Position numbers and translations under genes: made by a program
DNA from: JAGTVG01 sp963699805
GTDB lineage: Bacteria > Bacteroidota > Bacteroidia > Cytophagales > Cyclobacteriaceae
Direction of reading: 5' to 3'
Assembly: GCA_963699805.1 (NCBI GenBank)
Contig: CAVOVH010000008.1
Coordinates: forward strand, 372,001-436,000
DNA length: 64,000 nt
Shown here: positions 1 to 8,439 of the stretch, one piece after another
Numbering within the stretch: the first letter of the stretch is position 1
Layout: every line of letters starts with the position of its first letter
The notes under the pieces: generated by a model
Databases searched by the model: none
What the model was told of the DNA's origin: nothing
What the model saw: the letters and a program-made list of their open reading frames with translations, nothing else

Positions 1-81
1 ACTATCAAGAAAATCAGGATAATCAATTACGGTTTTAATTGAGGAGAAATTTATTCTTTCAGTTTGATTATTTATAGCCAA
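1..81 (-). CDS. rpoB: RNA polymerase beta subunit, N-terminal fragment
   Basis: The minus strand encodes 27 codons running off the left edge. They read M-A-I-N-N-Q-T-E-R-I-N-F, then a segment containing IKTVIDYPDFLD, which is the conserved N-terminus of Bacteroidota RpoB. The gene follows rplL, its canonical upstream neighbour. The only start in frame is TTG at 79-81, and no ATG is available just upstream. A TTG start is possible, but this end of the window carries many indels, so the start could be distorted. The rest of the gene lies outside the window. Confidence 0.85.
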   Translation of the reverse strand, partial: MAINNQTERINFSSIKTVIDYPDFLDS

Positions 82-250
82 GGTTATAATTCTTTAATGA
101 GATCAACAAATAACATCGTGCACACCATTGCGTGGCAGTCTATCAATTGAAAATTTGATTTGTGCCTAGCACAAACAGGAAAAGACCTGACTGGTCATGG
201 CCAGGCCTAAGGCTCAATTCACCATTTACATTGAATATAATGGTCAATTC
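82..250. other. rplL-rpoB intergenic region
   Basis: A 169-base gap in an otherwise continuous minus-strand operon. A short imperfect inverted repeat (CTGG..CCAG) lies near 190-203. No promoter match or gene was seen. Confidence 0.5.
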
Positions 251-634
251 TTATTTTAATTCTACTTCAGCGCCAGCTTCTTCAAGCTGCTTTTTGATGA
301 CCTTCTGCTTCATCTTTGGCAATACCTTCTTTTACAGGTTTAGGAGCGGCATCAACCAAGTCTTTAGCTTCCTTCAGATCCCAATCCCGTTAATTCTTTA
401 ACTGTTTTTACTACTTTAAGTTTTGAGCACCTGCTGCTTTCAGGATTACATCAAAGTAAGTCTTTTCTGCCACTGCTTCTCCACCTCACCGCCACCAGCT
501 GCCGCAACAGCTACTGGAGCTGCAGCAGCTGCAGGTTCAATACCGTACTCGTCCTTCAAAATGTCTGCCAGTTCGTTTACTTCTTTTACAGTAAGATTAA
601 CTAACTGCTCTGCGAATGCTTTTAAATCTGCCAT
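251..634 (-). CDS. rplL: 50S ribosomal protein L7/L12, frameshifted
   Basis: This is the stalk protein of the large ribosomal subunit, which recruits translation GTPases. The N-terminus MADLKAFAEQLVNLTVKEVN and the Ala/Pro/Gly hinge are clear in one frame. The C-terminal IKKQLEEAGAEVELK and its TAA stop at 251-253 lie in another frame. The total span of 384 bases equals a normal 127-residue protein, so insertions and deletions nearly cancel. The ATG at 632-634 is preferred over an upstream in-frame ATG that would add three residues. The breaks are most likely sequence errors, because this gene is essential and its neighbours are broken in the same way. Confidence 0.85.
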
Positions 635-655
635 TTTAATCAACTTAATTTTATT

Positions 656-1211
656 TTATTTGATTTCTACATTATTCTTCTTCTTTCTGACAAGTGTTTT
701 TACAATTCCAGCCAGTATATTTGGTGCACTTTGCAGTGCCGCCATGACATTCTTCGCTGGTGATTGCAGTAAGAATATAATATCACCAATCAATTCATTC
801 TTTGGATTTGAGATTACTCAATGAGTCGAGTTTATCATCACCGATAAAGAGATCGGAATCGATGGAAGCTCCCTTAAACAGAGGTATTTTCGCCTTTTTC
901 TTTTCTGAATTCCTTGATCAACTTTGGCAGGCAGATTTCCATTTTCCTGCAACAAAAAGGATTCCGGTAAATCCTTTCAGTACCTTCGGAATCAAATGCC
1001 TCATAATCCGCCTGTATTGCGTCAAGTGCCTTTTTGATCAATGTATTTTTATAAACTTTGTATTCAACTCCTTTATCGATAGCAAAGCCTTCGAAATTCG
1101 TTTACTTCTGCGCAACACTCAGCCCTGATGCATCCGTAAAATAGAAATGGGATGGTTATTAAACTTTTCAACCAGTTCCTCAATGACCTGTGCTTTTTCT
1201 TCTCGATTCAT
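656..1211 (-). CDS. rplJ: 50S ribosomal protein L10, frameshifted
   Basis: This protein forms the base of the L7/L12 stalk. The start MNREEKAQVIEELVEKFNNH at 1211 and the end APNILAGIVKTLVRKKKN followed by TAA at 656-658 are both recognisable L10 sequence. They lie in different frames, and pieces such as the SPAKNVMAALQ-like segment lie in further frames. The span of 556 bases is not a multiple of three, so there is at least one net indel. Position between rplA and rplL is canonical. Probable sequencing errors rather than a true pseudogene. Confidence 0.85.
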
Positions 1212-1214
1212 GAC

Positions 1215-1921
1215 TTATATTCCTGGAATACTGTTTCTTATCAATTGGAATACCTGGGCTCATCGTACTGGAAAGATGAATGCTCTTGAAATAGGTACCT
1301 TTTGCTGAGGCAGGTTTCAAGTTTTGATATTGTACTGTAATATCTCCTCAGCATTTTCCATAATTTTTGTCTGCATCAAAGGAAACTTTTCCAATGCTTG
1401 TATGGATGATGCCAAATTTATCTACCTTAAAATCAATTTTACCCTGTTTGACTTCCTTGACAGTCCTTCCGATATCCTGGGTCACTGTACCTGATTTCGG
1501 ATTTGGCATTAACCCTCTTGGGCCCAGAACCCGTCCTAATTTACCTACTTTTGCCATTACACTTGGCATGGTGATGATCACATCCATTTCCGTCCATCCC
1601 TCTTCGATCTTCTTTATCAAATCATCAAGCCCAACAAAATCGGCACCTGCATCTTTGGCTTCCTGCTCCTTTGTCAGGTGTACACAGCACGCAGACCTTA
1701 ACCTCTTTGCCAATACCATGAGGTAAGTGATACAACGCCTCTCACCATCTGATCGGCTTTCCTGGGATCAACACCCAACCGGACATCAATATCAACTGAA
1801 GCATCAAATTTTGAGTAAATGTGATTTCCTTTAAAAGGCACGAGGCATCCTGAAGAGAATATTCCTTTCCAATTTCAATTTTATCCTTAGCTTCTTTTCT
1901 TTTTTTAGTTAACTTTGCCAT
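1215..1921 (-). CDS. rplA: 50S ribosomal protein L1, frameshifted
   Basis: L1 binds 23S rRNA at the E-site stalk. The start MAKLTKKRKEAKDKIEIGKE at 1921 and the long central block (GRVLGPRGLMPNPKSGTV, about 1348-1719) are diagnostic. The C-terminus reads SIPGI followed by TAA at 1215-1217, three bases before the rplJ ATG. These pieces occupy at least three frames. The 707-base span matches a protein of about 232-235 residues carrying small indels. The start at 1921 is chosen over an ATG two codons upstream because MAKLTKK is the usual family start. Confidence 0.87.
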
Positions 1922-1936
1922 TGTCATTAATTTTAG

Positions 1937-2380
1937 TTATTCCAGGGAGCCGTTCCTTTTACCCGTAATTCCCATACTTCTTGCAGTACCAGCTACCATT
2001 TTCATGGCTGATTCAACTTCAAAGGCATTCAAATCCTGCATTTTGGTTTCAGCAATCTTTCTGACCTGATCCCAGGTTACTGAACCTACCTTTGCTCCTG
2101 TTTGGCTCCAGCAGATCCCTTTTTGAGCTTGGCAGCTTCCAGCAATAGTACTGCGGCAGGAGGAGTTTTGATAACAAATTCAAAAGATTTGTCTCTGTAG
2201 ATTGTAGATTACCACAGGCAACAATTGCCCTTGTTTTTCCTGTGTTCTTGCATTAAACTGCTTACAGAACTCCATGATATTAAGACCTTTACTACCTAAA
2301 GCAGGCCCAACCGGAGGAGAAGGATTTGCCGCGCCTCCTCTAATCTGCAGTTTTAAATATCCTTCTATCTCTTTAGCCAT
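1937..2380 (-). CDS. rplK: 50S ribosomal protein L11, frameshifted
   Basis: The first 58 or so residues are intact and carry the L11 signatures GGAANPSPPVGPALGSKG and IMEFCKQFNART. Around 2205-2215 the frame breaks: the minus strand appears to carry one extra base before the segment that should read TIYRDKSFEF. The C-terminus ARSMGITGKRNGSLE with TAA at 1937-1939 is clear in another frame. The span of 444 bases equals the usual 147 residues, so indels cancel. It sits between nusG and rplA as in nearly all bacteria. Confidence 0.88.
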
Positions 2381-2384
2381 TTTG

Positions 2385-2951
2385 CTAATCTTGTTTTTCT
2401 ACCTGCATATAATTCAACTCAACGGGTGTATTCCTGCCGAAAATTTTTACCATTACATTCAATTTCTTTCTTCTCTTCAAACACTTCTTCAACCGTTCCG
2501 GTAAATCCACTGAATGGTCCGTCCATTACCTTTACAGATTCTCCAACAATAAACGGTAGTATCAAATTTTTCTTCCATGTCCTCAGATCTCATCAACCTT
2601 ACCCAGAATCCGGTTGATTTCTGACTGACTGAGTGGTACAGGCTTCTTTGACGATCCATCACACTATTATTGCTCCTAAAAATCCAATCACTCCGGGTAT
2701 GCTTTTGACTACATGATCGGCTTCTCCATGCGTTAGATCAGCCAGAGACCAGAACATATCCGGGAAAGAAGTTTCTTTCCCTTATGCGCTTTTTCCCATT
2801 CCGCATTTCATATACTTTTTCTGAAGGGATGAGTACTTGCGGAATATAATTCCTCAAGTTTATTCCGAGCAATTTCATTTTCCAGGTAGGTTTTTATCTT
2901 CTTTTCCTGCCCACTAATCACCCTAATCACATACCACTTAAGCTCACCCAT
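2385..2951 (-). CDS. nusG: Transcription termination/antitermination protein NusG, frameshifted
   Basis: NusG bridges RNA polymerase to Rho or to the ribosome. The N-terminus MGELKWYVIRVISGQEKKIK at 2951 is the NGN-domain start. Later pieces (a KRIRERNFFPGYV-like segment near 2770-2800 and a KOW-domain end VKIFGRNTPVELNYMQVEKQ with a TAG stop at 2385-2387) are in other frames. The 567-base span fits a Bacteroidota NusG of about 185 residues. It lies between secE and rplK. Several indels are needed to restore a single frame. Confidence 0.85.
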
Positions 2952-2969
2952 CTGGATTGATTAGTTCTT

Positions 2970-3164
2970 TTAAAATGCATTATAAAACCAGGTCATTATA
3001 TTGTCAAACACAAAATCCATGGCCCCTATAATCAGGGCAAAAATCAATGATGCGACCAGTACCAGCACCGAACTGCTTTGCAATTCGCTGTATTTTGGCC
3101 AGAATACTTTGTTTCTGCAATTCGTCTGTATGAGTCGAATGATATATTCCTTAATCTTTTGCAT
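2970..3164 (-). CDS. secE: Preprotein translocase subunit SecE
   Basis: SecE is the small, single-helix essential subunit of the SecYEG translocon. The 64-residue frame has the short amphipathic N-terminus, an FWPKYSELQSS segment matching the conserved WP..E.. motif, and one transmembrane helix (about residues 35-57). Length and position before nusG are normal. Residues 10-20 (RLIQTNCRNK) do not look like SecE. In the other two frames the same bases give DSY and ELQ as expected, so two compensating indels may hide inside an apparently open frame. Confidence 0.85.
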   Translation of the reverse strand: MQKIKEYIIRLIQTNCRNKVFWPKYSELQSSSVLVLVASLIFALIIGAMDFVFDNIMTWFYNAF

Positions 3165-3183
3165 TATCTTACATTTTTACTAG

Positions 3184-3256
3184 CACGGGTGGAGAGACTC
3201 GAACTCCCAGCCAATGGTTTTGGAGACCACTACTCTACCAATTGAGCTACACCCGT
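3184..3256 (-). tRNA. tRNA-Trp (CCA)
   Basis: The 73-base cloverleaf has a 7-bp acceptor stem (ACGGGTG with CACCCGT), a D-arm GCTC..GAGT, a T-arm with TTCGAGT, and anticodon CCA at 3223-3221 on the minus strand. The 3' CCA is not encoded. It lies directly upstream of secE, the usual place for this tRNA, and below a strong promoter match at 3272-3304. Confidence 0.95.
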
Positions 3257-3271
3257 GATCAAAACGGCCTG

Positions 3272-3304
3272 CAAAGTTACTTAATTAATTTTATAAGATA
3301 CAAA
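3272..3304 (-). promoter_or_regulatory. Bacteroidota-type promoter for tRNA-Trp-secE-nusG operon
   Basis: On the minus strand TTTG (3304-3301) is followed after 21 bases by TAACTTTG (3279-3272), matching the Bacteroidota primary-sigma consensus TTTG-N19..21-TAnnTTTG. Transcription would begin around 3265, about ten bases before the tRNA-Trp 5' end at 3256. The -33 element lies inside one arm of the tuf terminator stem. Confidence 0.65.
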
Positions 3305-3336
3305 TGCGTTTCATGATAATTTAGGAAACGCATTTG
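3301..3336 (-). terminator. Hairpin terminator downstream of tuf
   Basis: CAAATGCGTTTC at 3301-3312 and GAAACGCATTTG at 3325-3336 form a perfect 12-bp stem with a 12-base loop, starting 20 bases after the tuf stop codon. The sequence after the stem is A/T-rich but has no long U run on the tuf strand. The stem shares bases with the -33 box of the next promoter. Confidence 0.7.
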
Positions 3337-3355
3337 CATATACTATAATTTCGAA

Positions 3356-4549
3356 TTAGTCCAGAATTTCAGTAACCTGACCGGCACCAACAGTTCGGCC
3401 ACCTTCACGAATAGCAAATCGCAGACCTTTTTCCATTGCGATGGTACTGATAAGTTCAACCTCAATGGTAACGTTATCACCAGGCATAACCATTTCAACA
3501 CCTTCAGGAAGCATAATCTCACCCGTAACGTCGGTGGTTCTGAAATAAAACTGAGGACGGTATTTATTAAAGAATGGAGTGTGACGTCCACCTTCTTCTT
3601 TTGAAAGCACATAAACCTCAGCTTTGAAATTCAGATGAGGTGTAACAGAACCCGGCTTGCAAATAACCATTCCTCTGCGGATCTGATCTTTTTCAATACC
3701 TCTGAGCAAGAAGACCAGTATTATCACCAGCTTCACCTCTGTCAAGGATCTTTCTGAACATCTCAACACCTGTAACAACTGATTTCAGGTTTTCAGCACC
3801 CATACCAAGGATATCAACAGGATCACCAGTCTTGATCACTCCTCTTTCAATTCTACCAGTAGCAACGGTTCCCCTACCAGTGATAGAGAATACGTCTTCA
3901 ACAGGCATCAGGAAATCTTTATCAACAAGTCTTTCCGGCATAGGAATATACTCATCAACAGCATTCATCAACTCCATAACTTTCTCTACCCACTTTGGCT
4001 CTCCATTCAAGCGCACCAAGTGCAGAACCCATGGATGACAGGAATATCATCACCTGGAAATTCGTATCAGACTAAGAAGTTCACTGAACTTCCATTTCAA
4101 CAAGTTCCAACAATTCCTCATCATCAACAAGGTCAACCTTATTCATGAAAACCACCAAGGCAGGTACACCCACCTGACGTGCAAGCAGGATATGCTCCCT
4201 GGTTTGTGGCATTGGTCCATCTGTAGCAGCAACCACTACAATTGCACCATCCATCTGGGCAGCACCCGTTACCATGTTTTTCACATAGTCAGCGTGACCC
4301 GGACAATCAACGTGCGCATAGTGACGTGTTTGCAGTTGATACTCAACGTGCGCAGTATTAATGGTAATACCTCTCTCTTTTTCTTCAGGGGCATTGTCAA
4401 TGGAATCAAAATCCCTGTATTACTGAAAGTCCTTTTGCTGCCAATACTTTGGTGATCGCCGCAGTTAAAGTAGTTTTACCATGGTCAACGTGACCAATGG
4501 TACCGATATTGACGTGCGGTTTCGAACGGTCAAAGGTTTCTTTAGCCAT
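3356..4549 (-). CDS. tuf: Elongation factor Tu, frameshifted
   Basis: EF-Tu delivers aminoacyl-tRNA to the ribosome. The start at 4549 reads MAKETFDRSKPHVNIGTIGH, then the G1 motif GHVDHGKTT. NKVDL (G4) lies near 4110-4140, and the end EILD with TAA at 3356-3358 is normal. Open segments lie in three frames (4549 to about 4410, 4284-4081, 4019-3693, 3778-3356). Near 4405-4420 an extra G precedes FDSIDNAPEEKERG. Near 4330 an A is missing from a short A run, and an extra A lies a few bases on. The span of 1194 bases fits about 396 residues. The indel style suggests read error, not decay. Confidence 0.9.
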
Positions 4550-4610
4550 ATTTGAAAATTCTCTGTTTAGTTTATGAATAAATATTATTTATATATAATC
4601 GAATTAATCG

Positions 4611-4682
<72 letters not shown>

Positions 4683-4693
4683 CTGGAGTTTTG

Positions 4694-4766
4694 AGCGGGA
4701 GACGAGGTTCGAACCCGCGACCTACAGCTTGGAAGGCTGTCGCTCTACCAACTGAGCTACTCCCGC
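4694..4766 (-). tRNA. tRNA-Gly (TCC)
   Basis: The 73-base cloverleaf has acceptor GCGGGAG with CTCCCGC, anticodon stem ACAGC/GCTGT, loop CTTCCAA giving anticodon TCC, and T-loop TTCGAAC. It is 11 bases upstream of tRNA-Thr in the same orientation. Confidence 0.95.
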
Positions 4767-4924
4767 ATGTCAATGAATGATTTTTATATGATTGAATGAA
4801 TGAATCAGGAAAATTTGAAATTTCAGATTCTTTTATCAATCAAATATGAATCCCGCCAACCCTGTTATAATTCAACCAACCGACTCCCCTATCACACATT
4901 CAATCATTCACTCACTTAAACCCG

Positions 4925-5007
4925 TGGGGGGAGTAGGATTCGAACCTACGAAGGCGTACACCAACGGATTTACAGTCCGTCCCAGTTGGCCGCTTTGGTA
5001 TCCCCCC
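4925..5007 (-). tRNA. tRNA-Tyr (GTA)
   Basis: This is an 83-base class II tRNA with acceptor GGGGGGA/TCCCCCC, anticodon stem ACGGA/TCCGT around loop CTGTAAA giving GTA (4973-4971), and a long variable arm. It heads the Tyr-Gly-Thr-tuf series, the same relative order as tyrU-glyT-thrT-tufB in Escherichia coli. Confidence 0.95.
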
Positions 5008-5077
5008 AGACAATTCAAAATGTCAAATTAAAAAACGTCCCTTTGCAAAAATCAATACCATTTCTGCAAAGGGAATG

Positions 5078-5108
5078 CAAAATTATATTCTTTTTTGTTT
5101 TAATCAAA
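5078..5108 (-). promoter_or_regulatory. Bacteroidota-type promoter for tRNA-Tyr-Gly-Thr-tuf
   Basis: On the minus strand TTTG (5108-5105) is followed after 19 bases by TAATTTTG (5085-5078), a full match to the Bacteroidota promoter consensus. It lies about 70 bases upstream of tRNA-Tyr, with no other gene between, so it probably drives the tRNA cluster and tuf. Confidence 0.6.
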
Positions 5109-5220
5109 TTTTTGCTATAAATAAATTCTGCGACAAAATTGCGATTTTCTGTATTTCAAATCATGCCGTTAAACGATCTGGGTTTCCCCCAGTTTTGATT
5201 TATCCAGACACCTAGGATGA

Positions 5221-7767
5221 TCAGGGCAGGGACCCATATAATTGACGCAGATAATCATCCTCCTCATGCTGCCTGATATCTTCACGGAGTTCTGGAACAC
5301 CACTTAACTCAGTCAATAATCCAAGGGACTGATAGGCTGATAATCTTACATAATTTTTAACATGCTCTCTGGCATATTTTTCAAGGACCGCAATCCCCCT
5401 TCGCTGAATCAATTCGGGTGCATCCATGATGTATTCCCCGAAATATTGCAGAAGATACCAGAGCGTCTCTGACCTGGCAGTACTTATTTTGTTAACAAAC
5501 CAGTCATATTTCTGATATCCTCCCTGATCGATATAAAAACTTGCCAGGGGGATCACAATGTTGATATTATCATAATCGTCAAATTGACTGGCTAATTTAG
5601 ACATTTCAGCCGGCGAGGTGGATGAATAAACATAGATCGCCGTCCCAGTCACCTGGTAAGAGCTATCAAACAACGCTTCTTTAAAGGATTCATTGTATTT
5701 TGAACCAAAAAGGGAATATAAGGCGTGTAAAGCATCGGCCCTGACCTGGGATTTTTCATCCCTGAATGCCATTTCAGACAATATATCCTCTATTTCCACC
5801 TTGTTTGGCTTGTCATAATCTTCCAGGGCGTTCACAGCCATTTGACGGAAAAACCAGAAATCATCATGAATTGCATCCTTCAATACCAGCCAGTTCAAAC
5901 TGTCATTCACATCTTTTAATAAAGTATCGAGTGCCTCATATCTCGGCAAAAAATCATCCGTATGGTAATACTGGTAGAGATATTCTTGCTGAGGTTTCAG
6001 ATGTTCAATCCTGGCCAGTAGAGTGTGATCCCCGTCAAAAACGACAAGTTGCGGGGAATCAGGAAGATTGATCTCAAATTTTTGATCTTTCCTATCCACG
6101 ATCACTTCATATTCAAGTTTTTGATCTTTCACCCAGACATCCAATTTGACAGGTAATCGATACAAGGGAGTCGATGATAGGTCCTGTGTCTGTTTTACTG
6201 AAACAGTCAGGATTGAATCTTCATAAGAATCCGCAACATCCAGTATGGGATGACCAGATGCAAGGAACCATTGATTGAAAAACCAGTTTAAATCTTCTCC
6301 GGTTGCTTCTTCAAAAACCAGCCGCAGATTGTGGATTTCAACAGATTGATATTGATAACGGTCGAGGTATAAATTAAGGGCGGCAAAAAAAGCATCATCT
6401 CCAACATAATTCCTTAACATATGTAGCACCCTTCCCCCCTTGGCATAAGAATGACTGTCAAACATATCTTCCCGATCCTCATAATAAAAACGGATCAGAT
6501 CCTTTTCTTCACCAGCTGCTTCCTCAAAATATTGGGCAGCCTCTTCCAGGTTATGCAGGTCAGCTTCGTATTTCCCGTACTTATATTCATTCCACAAATA
6601 TTCCGCATAATTGGCAAATCCTTCATTCAAGGTGAGATTGGCCCAGGATTCACAGGTTACCAGGTCCCCAAACCATTGATGGAATAATTCGTGCGCGATG
6701 ATCCCTTCAAAATTATTGTCCAGTAATTCCCGGTTATCCACCAGCATATCATCATAAAACAGGGTGGCGGTGGTATTCTCCATGGCTCCGGATACATAAT
6801 CCCGGACAATGATCTGGGCATATTTTGTCCAGGGAAAATCCATTCCGATCAACTCTGAAAAAAAAGTAAGCATCTCTGGAGTGGCCCCAAAAATGTCCGA
6901 CCCATATTTTGCATATTTCGGCTCCATATAATACATAAGTGGAATATTTTTCCAGGAATCATGGATTACTTCAAATTCACCAACTGCGATCATGACAAGG
7001 TAAGGGGCATGAGGTTGATCCATTCGCCAGTAATCCGTTCGCGTGCTGTCACCATTGAATTTAGAATAGATGAGGTCCCCATTCGATAGCGTTGTGTACT
7101 TTTTATTCACAGTTAGATAGATCTCCTCCGTCATGCGTTCATTGGGTGAATCAATGGTGGGGAACCAGCAGGAATTTGCTTCTGTTTCACCCTGCGACCA
7201 TACCTGCATGGGCTTGTTTGGATCTTTTCCATCGTGATTGATAAAATAGAGCCCCTGATCAGATTCGATGGCTTCACTCCCGCCTGTTTCTCTTTCTGCA
7301 GGTTTTGCTACATATTTAATTTCGACGAAAATTTCCTGGCCATGCTTATAAAGGGAATCAAGATTTATCAAGATTTGCTGGTTGTCATAAAAATAGTCCA
7401 GGTCGGTTTTATCTGTTCCTTTGACCAACTGGATGGATTCAATATCAAAATTTTTTGCATCCAGCATCAATTTATCCTGAGGATAGAAATAAGGTTTTAA
7501 TTGAAGCAGCGCCAATCCATTAACCCTTTGATTTTCCCAATCCAGTTTAATTTCAAGCCGGGTATGGATCAGGTCAAAAAGCCGTGTTCTCGAAGCATGA
7601 TAAATGAGCGGTTCAGGTTCTACCACTTCAATTTCGGGAAGTGTATCTATCTGTGCATAGGAAGTGGAATTATCTTCAGTAATGGCTACTGGTTGCTCTA
7701 CTTTACATGCTATAAAAAACGAAAGGATTACCAATGCCCATAAATATTTCTTTACCATTCTGCTCAT
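5221..7767 (-). CDS. M1-family zinc aminopeptidase, lipoprotein
   Basis: A metallo-aminopeptidase that should remove N-terminal residues from peptides outside the cytoplasm. The 848-residue protein opens with a signal peptide ending in a lipobox (SFFIAC near residue 21). Substrate-binding GAMEN lies near residue 328. The zinc site is HELFH (H359, H363) with E382 after 18 residues (TLNEGF), the M1 pattern. The C-terminal 300 residues form the helical half of long M1 enzymes. An ATG at 7758 (MVKKYLW) is an equally good start. Upstream, between it and the divergent biotin-carrier gene, lies a 16-bp perfect palindrome. The tRNA-Tyr promoter lies beyond its stop. Confidence 0.93.
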   Translation of the reverse strand: MSRMVKKYLWALVILSFFIACKVEQPVAITEDNSTSYAQIDTLPEIEVVEPEPLIYHASRTRLFDLIHTRLEIKLDWENQRVNGLALLQLKPYFYPQDKLMLDAKNFDIESIQLVKGTDKTDLDYFYDNQQILINLDSLYKHGQEIFVEIKYVAKPAERETGGSEAIESDQGLYFINHDGKDPNKPMQVWSQGETEANSCWFPTIDSPNERMTEEIYLTVNKKYTTLSNGDLIYSKFNGDSTRTDYWRMDQPHAPYLVMIAVGEFEVIHDSWKNIPLMYYMEPKYAKYGSDIFGATPEMLTFFSELIGMDFPWTKYAQIIVRDYVSGAMENTTATLFYDDMLVDNRELLDNNFEGIIAHELFHQWFGDLVTCESWANLTLNEGFANYAEYLWNEYKYGKYEADLHNLEEAAQYFEEAAGEEKDLIRFYYEDREDMFDSHSYAKGGRVLHMLRNYVGDDAFFAALNLYLDRYQYQSVEIHNLRLVFEEATGEDLNWFFNQWFLASGHPILDVADSYEDSILTVSVKQTQDLSSTPLYRLPVKLDVWVKDQKLEYEVIVDRKDQKFEINLPDSPQLVVFDGDHTLLARIEHLKPQQEYLYQYYHTDDFLPRYEALDTLLKDVNDSLNWLVLKDAIHDDFWFFRQMAVNALEDYDKPNKVEIEDILSEMAFRDEKSQVRADALHALYSLFGSKYNESFKEALFDSSYQVTGTAIYVYSSTSPAEMSKLASQFDDYDNINIVIPLASFYIDQGGYQKYDWFVNKISTARSETLWYLLQYFGEYIMDAPELIQRRGIAVLEKYAREHVKNYVRLSAYQSLGLLTELSGVPELREDIRQHEEDDYLRQLYGSLP

Positions 7768-7797
7768 CAGGTTTGCGGAGATATTATATATGCGTTC

Positions 7798-7813
7798 TTA
7801 CACAATTGTGTAA
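7798..7813. promoter_or_regulatory. 16-bp perfect palindrome in divergent intergenic region
   Basis: TTACACAATTGTGTAA is self-complementary over all 16 bases. It lies between two divergently transcribed genes, about 31-40 bases from the aminopeptidase start and 50 bases from the biotin-carrier start. That is where a dimeric repressor or activator site would be expected. No regulator gene is adjacent. Confidence 0.4.
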
Positions 7814-7863
7814 AGTTAATCTGTATATTTAAAATAGTTTTAACTCATCGATAAAAGTTGTTC

Positions 7864-8379
7864 ATGCCAACGGAAAGAAGATACCTGAAAGCGGTGGTGA
7901 ATGGCCGCATATTTAAGGACCTGAAAGTCAGTGAGGAGGGATTTGTTCTTGACGGTCAAAAATACAATTGGGATGTTCGCAGGCTTCCTGATGGCCGATA
8001 TCATATTATTCTTGATGGCAGGAACCAGGTCGCGGAGATCCTGGAAGCCGATCATGATAAAAAAACTTTTCGTATCAAGTTTAATTCAGGCATTTACGAG
8101 ATCCTCCTTCTGGATCAATTTGATGATCTCCTCCAGAAACTGGGCATGGCGGCCAGATCTAATACATCCGTTAAAAGTATAAAGGCCCCCATGCCTGGAA
8201 TGATACTGAAAATCCCCGTAAAGAGTGGAGATACGGTAGAAAAGGGGGATGCGCTGGTAATCCTCAAAGCAATGAAAATGGAAAACATTATCAAGTCTCC
8301 AGCGAAATCGCTGATCCAGAAGGTATTGGTTTCGGAGGGGCAGGCTGTGGAAAAGAACCAGGATTTGATCCTTTTCTAA
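7864..8379 (+). CDS. Biotin carboxyl carrier protein (biotinyl/lipoyl domain)
   Basis: The 171-residue protein carries a C-terminal biotinyl domain (about residues 104-171) with the biotinylation motif AMKMEN, modified lysine near residue 138. The N-terminal 95 residues resemble the extension seen in carrier subunits of Bacteroidota acyl-CoA carboxylases or decarboxylases. These carry CO2 between a biotin carboxylase and a carboxyltransferase. Neither partner is in the window, so the exact substrate (propionyl-, methylmalonyl- or acetyl-CoA) cannot be told. The ATG at 7864 is preferred to a TTG two codons upstream. The pyrH gene follows 60 bases later. Confidence 0.85.
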   Translation: MPTERRYLKAVVNGRIFKDLKVSEEGFVLDGQKYNWDVRRLPDGRYHIILDGRNQVAEILEADHDKKTFRIKFNSGIYEILLLDQFDDLLQKLGMAARSNTSVKSIKAPMPGMILKIPVKSGDTVEKGDALVILKAMKMENIIKSPAKSLIQKVLVSEGQAVEKNQDLILF

Positions 8380-8407
8380 TTTTATTTTTATCATATTTGT
8401 CTGATAT

Positions 8408-8415
8408 TATCTTTG
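8408..8415 (+). promoter_or_regulatory. Possible -7 element upstream of pyrH
   Basis: TATCTTTG matches the TAnnTTTG element and lies 24 bases before the pyrH ATG, leaving a leader of roughly 20 bases. No TTTG at the right upstream distance was found, so this is a half-site match only. Confidence 0.35.
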
Positions 8416-8439
8416 TATTGAAACAGATAAAAATCTGCC

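Noticed and set aside
162..1128. Long plus-strand frames opposite rplL and rplJ
   Set aside because: They are antisense to recognisable ribosomal-protein fragments and have low-complexity or implausible composition (Ser/Phe-rich).
2274..2617. Plus-strand open frames across rplK and nusG
   Set aside because: They lie opposite real L11 and NusG sequence and exist only because indels removed the usual stops.
4786..4920. TGAATGA-like repeats between tRNA genes
   Set aside because: Short degenerate simple repeats without a regular unit or spacing; not a CRISPR array or a known element.
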